Source of the DNA: an uncultured Clostridia bacterium
GTDB taxonomy: Bacteria > Bacillota > Clostridia > Christensenellales > Borkfalkiaceae
NCBI GenBank assembly: GCA_944354085.1
Contig: CALVPW010000134.1
Location: 1-5,247 of the forward strand
Reading direction: 5' to 3'
DNA: 5,247 bases
Below the pieces are notes generated by a model. The model was not told the origin of the DNA and did no database searches. It worked only from the letters and a program-made list of their open reading frames with translations. Made by a program: the position numbers and the translations under genes. Positions 3,263-5,247 of the stretch are shown in pieces; the stretch's first letter is position 1, and every line of letters begins with the position of its first letter.

Positions 3263-5247
3263 ATGACCAAGATGACGATTGACGGCAATACCGCCGCGTC
3301 GCACGTCGCTTACGCCTTTTCGGAAGTAGCGGCGATCTACCCCATCACGCCTTCCTCGCCGATGGCGGAATCCGCCGACGAGTGGGCGACCCAGGGCAGA
3401 GTGAACATGTGGGGACAAAAGCTCCGCATCGCGGAGATGCAGTCGGAGGGCGGCGCTGCCGGTGCCGTGCACGGCTCGCTTTCCGCAGGCGCTCTGACGA
3501 CGACCTATACCGCCTCGCAGGGGCTCCTTTTGATGATCCCCAACATGTACAAGATCTCGGGCGAGTTGCTGCCCATGGTCATGCACGTTTCGGCGCGCGC
3601 GCTCGCGGCGCACTCGCTGAACATCTTCGGCGACCATCAGGACGTGATGGCTTGCCGTCAGACGGGCTTTGCGATGATCGCGGGCTGCTCGGTGCAGGAA
3701 GTCATGGACCTCGCGCTGGTGGCGCACCTCTCCACCCTTCGCGCGCGCGTTCCTTTTATCAACTTCTTTGACGGGTTCCGCACCTCGCACGAAGTTTCCA
3801 AGATCGACGTGATCGACTACGCCGAGATGAAGGCGATCTTCGACAAGAAAGGTCTTGCCAAAGACGTTGCCGCTTTCCGCGCTCGCGCGCTCAACCCCGA
3901 GCACCCCTTGCAGCGCGGCACCGCCCAGAACGGCGATACCTACTTCCAGAACCGTGAAACGGCGAACAAGTACTACAACGCGACGCCCGCCATCGTGCAG
4001 GAGATGATGGACGAGGTCTCGGCGCTCACCGGCAGAAGCTACCACCTCATCGACTACGCCGGCGCACCCGACGCGGAAGACGTGATCGTGATCATGGGCT
4101 CGGGCGCGGAGACGGTGGAAGAATCCATCAACAAGCTCAACGCGCAGGGCAAAAAATACGGCCTTATCAAAGTGCGTCTGTACCGTCCCTTCGTCACCGA
4201 CGCGTTCGTCGCAGCCATCCCCAAGAGCTGCAAGCGCATCGCGGTGCTCGACAGGACCAAGGAGCCCGGCGCTCTGGGCGAGCCCCTCTACCTCGACGTA
4301 TGCACCTCCATGCTCGAAAAAGGCATCAAGAACATCGACGTGGTCGGCGGCAGATACGGCCTTGGTTCCAAAGAGTTCAATCCCTCGATGGTGCTCTCGG
4401 TGTATAAGAACCTTGAGAGCAAGCAGCCCAAGCACCACTTCACCGTGGGTATCTACGACGATCTCACCCACACCTCGCTCGACTTCTCCGAGAAGTTCGA
4501 CGCCGCGCCCGAAGGCTCCACGAGCTGCAAGTTCTACGGCCTCGGCTCCGACGGTACGGTGGGTGCGAACAAGAACTCCATCAAGATCATCGGCGACCAT
4601 ACCGATATGTACGCGCAGGCTTACTTCTTCTACGATTCCAAGAAGTCGGGCGGCATCACCGTCTCGCACCTGCGCTTCGGCAAAAAGCCCATCCAGAGCG
4701 AGTACCTCATCGACGCGGCGGACTTCATCGCCTGCCACAACCCTTCGTACGTGATCCGTTACGATATGGTGAGCGACCTCAAAGAGGGCGGCGCCTTCCT
4801 TTTGAACGCGCCTTGGACGACGGTCGAAGAGCTGGATAAGAACTTGCCCGCAAAGGTCAAGAACGCGCTCGCCAAAAAGAAGGCGAAACTTTACGTGATC
4901 GACGCGATCGCCATCGCCGCAAAGCTCGGGCTGCGCGGCAGGACGAACACCATTTTGCAGTCGGCGTTCTTCCTTATCAACGAGCAGATCATGCCTTACA
5001 CCGAGGCGGTGGATCTCATGAAGAAGATGGCGTACAAGTCCTTCGCGAGAAAGGGCGACGCCGTCGTGCAGATGAACTACAACGCCATCGACTCGGCGAA
5101 AGAGCACCTCGTCAAGATCGACATCCCCGCTTCGTGGGCGACCACCACGGAGGGCGCGGAGATGATCAAACTTGCCGACAACGACTACTTCAAGAACGTC
5201 GTCGCGCCCATCCTTGCGCTCGAGGGCGACAAGCTGCCTTCCTCCGC
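3263..5247 (+). CDS. nifJ: Pyruvate:ferredoxin (flavodoxin) oxidoreductase, N-terminal 661 residues (runs off right edge)
   Basis: This enzyme oxidatively decarboxylates pyruvate with CoA to acetyl-CoA and CO2, reducing ferredoxin, in the cytoplasm of anaerobes (EC 1.2.7.1). The fragment holds the first three domains of the single-chain form. Domain I (about 1-255) carries YPITPSSPMAE (26-36, Thr29), EMQSEGGAAGAVHG (58-71, Glu62 as cofactor-contacting acid) and SARALAAHSLNIFGDHQD (110-127, Arg112 as substrate-binding arginine). Domain II (about 260-400) shows VRLYRPF (304-310) and LDRTKEPGALGEPLY (329-343). The gamma-type domain (about 415-625) shows FYGLGSDGTVGANKNSIK (424-441). The last residues, VVAPILALEGDKLP, match the segment leading to the EKR linker. 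The two-[4Fe-4S] ferredoxin domain and the C-terminal thiamine-diphosphate domain of a usual 1,170-1,190 residue protein lie beyond the window. It has its own promoter and is divergent from the ecf operon. Pyruvate is the likely substrate from overall similarity; a related 2-oxoacid is less likely. Confidence 0.96.
   Translation, partial: MTKMTIDGNTAASHVAYAFSEVAAIYPITPSSPMAESADEWATQGRVNMWGQKLRIAEMQSEGGAAGAVHGSLSAGALTTTYTASQGLLLMIPNMYKISGELLPMVMHVSARALAAHSLNIFGDHQDVMACRQTGFAMIAGCSVQEVMDLALVAHLSTLRARVPFINFFDGFRTSHEVSKIDVIDYAEMKAIFDKKGLAKDVAAFRARALNPEHPLQRGTAQNGDTYFQNRETANKYYNATPAIVQEMMDEVSALTGRSYHLIDYAGAPDAEDVIVIMGSGAETVEESINKLNAQGKKYGLIKVRLYRPFVTDAFVAAIPKSCKRIAVLDRTKEPGALGEPLYLDVCTSMLEKGIKNIDVVGGRYGLGSKEFNPSMVLSVYKNLESKQPKHHFTVGIYDDLTHTSLDFSEKFDAAPEGSTSCKFYGLGSDGTVGANKNSIKIIGDHTDMYAQAYFFYDSKKSGGITVSHLRFGKKPIQSEYLIDAADFIACHNPSYVIRYDMVSDLKEGGAFLLNAPWTTVEELDKNLPAKVKNALAKKKAKLYVIDAIAIAAKLGLRGRTNTILQSAFFLINEQIMPYTEAVDLMKKMAYKSFARKGDAVVQMNYNAIDSAKEHLVKIDIPASWATTTEGAEMIKLADNDYFKNVVAPILALEGDKLPSS

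Noticed and set aside
3076..3288. A 70-codon minus-strand open frame over the PFOR start
   Set aside because: It begins inside PFOR, covers its ribosome binding site and leader antisense, and has no family features.
3242..5107. A 621-codon open frame on the minus strand, antisense to PFOR
   Set aside because: Its predicted product is dominated by V, H, R, D and L, as expected from reversing GC-rich codons. It shows no recognisable domain, and it would run across the PFOR start and ribosome binding site. The plus-strand gene has unmistakable PFOR motifs over the same span.

Overview
The window is a GC-rich bacterial segment that looks like a Gram-positive anaerobe of the Bacillota, class Clostridia. 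Three things point there. The gene order ecfA1-ecfA2-ecfT-truA is a Bacillota hallmark. A single-chain pyruvate:ferredoxin oxidoreductase (PFOR) is typical of fermentative anaerobes. Promoters are near-consensus sigma-A type and ribosome binding sites are G-rich. Third codon positions are mostly G or C, so this is not a low-GC Clostridium. A gut lineage such as Christensenellales or Oscillospirales is possible, but I cannot fix it from sequence alone.

Layout. Positions 1-2859 hold a four-gene operon on the minus strand, read right to left: ecfA1 (2029-2859), ecfA2 (1106-2038), ecfT (297-1109) and the 5' part of truA (1-289, cut by the window edge). The genes overlap or nearly touch: a 10-base overlap, an ATGA overlap and a 7-base gap. 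They are therefore almost certainly co-transcribed and translationally coupled. EcfA1, EcfA2 and EcfT form the shared energising module of a group II energy-coupling factor (ECF) vitamin transporter. No substrate-binding S component is present, so S components must be encoded elsewhere. TruA is the tRNA pseudouridine-38/39/40 synthase that often ends this operon.

Positions 2860-3262 are a divergent intergenic region with two strong predicted promoters facing away from each other. The minus-strand promoter (2915-2943) has an extended -10 and drives the ecf-truA operon. The plus-strand promoter (3088-3116) drives the PFOR gene after a leader of about 140 bases that can fold into three hairpins. 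About 145 bases lie between the two promoters. They hold a 21-base imperfect palindrome, a smaller palindrome, a GC-rich inverted repeat and a weak Rex-like site.

Positions 3263-5247 encode the N-terminal 661 residues of PFOR (nifJ/por) on the plus strand. The gene runs off the right edge before the ferredoxin-like and C-terminal thiamine-diphosphate domains. The two transcription units do not share a pathway in any obvious way, beyond the general point that PFOR needs a vitamin-derived cofactor (thiamine diphosphate) and ECF modules import vitamins.

I found no mobile element, CRISPR array, RNA gene or unknown protein system. The genes are ordinary housekeeping genes. The points worth a second look are the regulatory DNA between them and a lysine-rich insertion in EcfA2.
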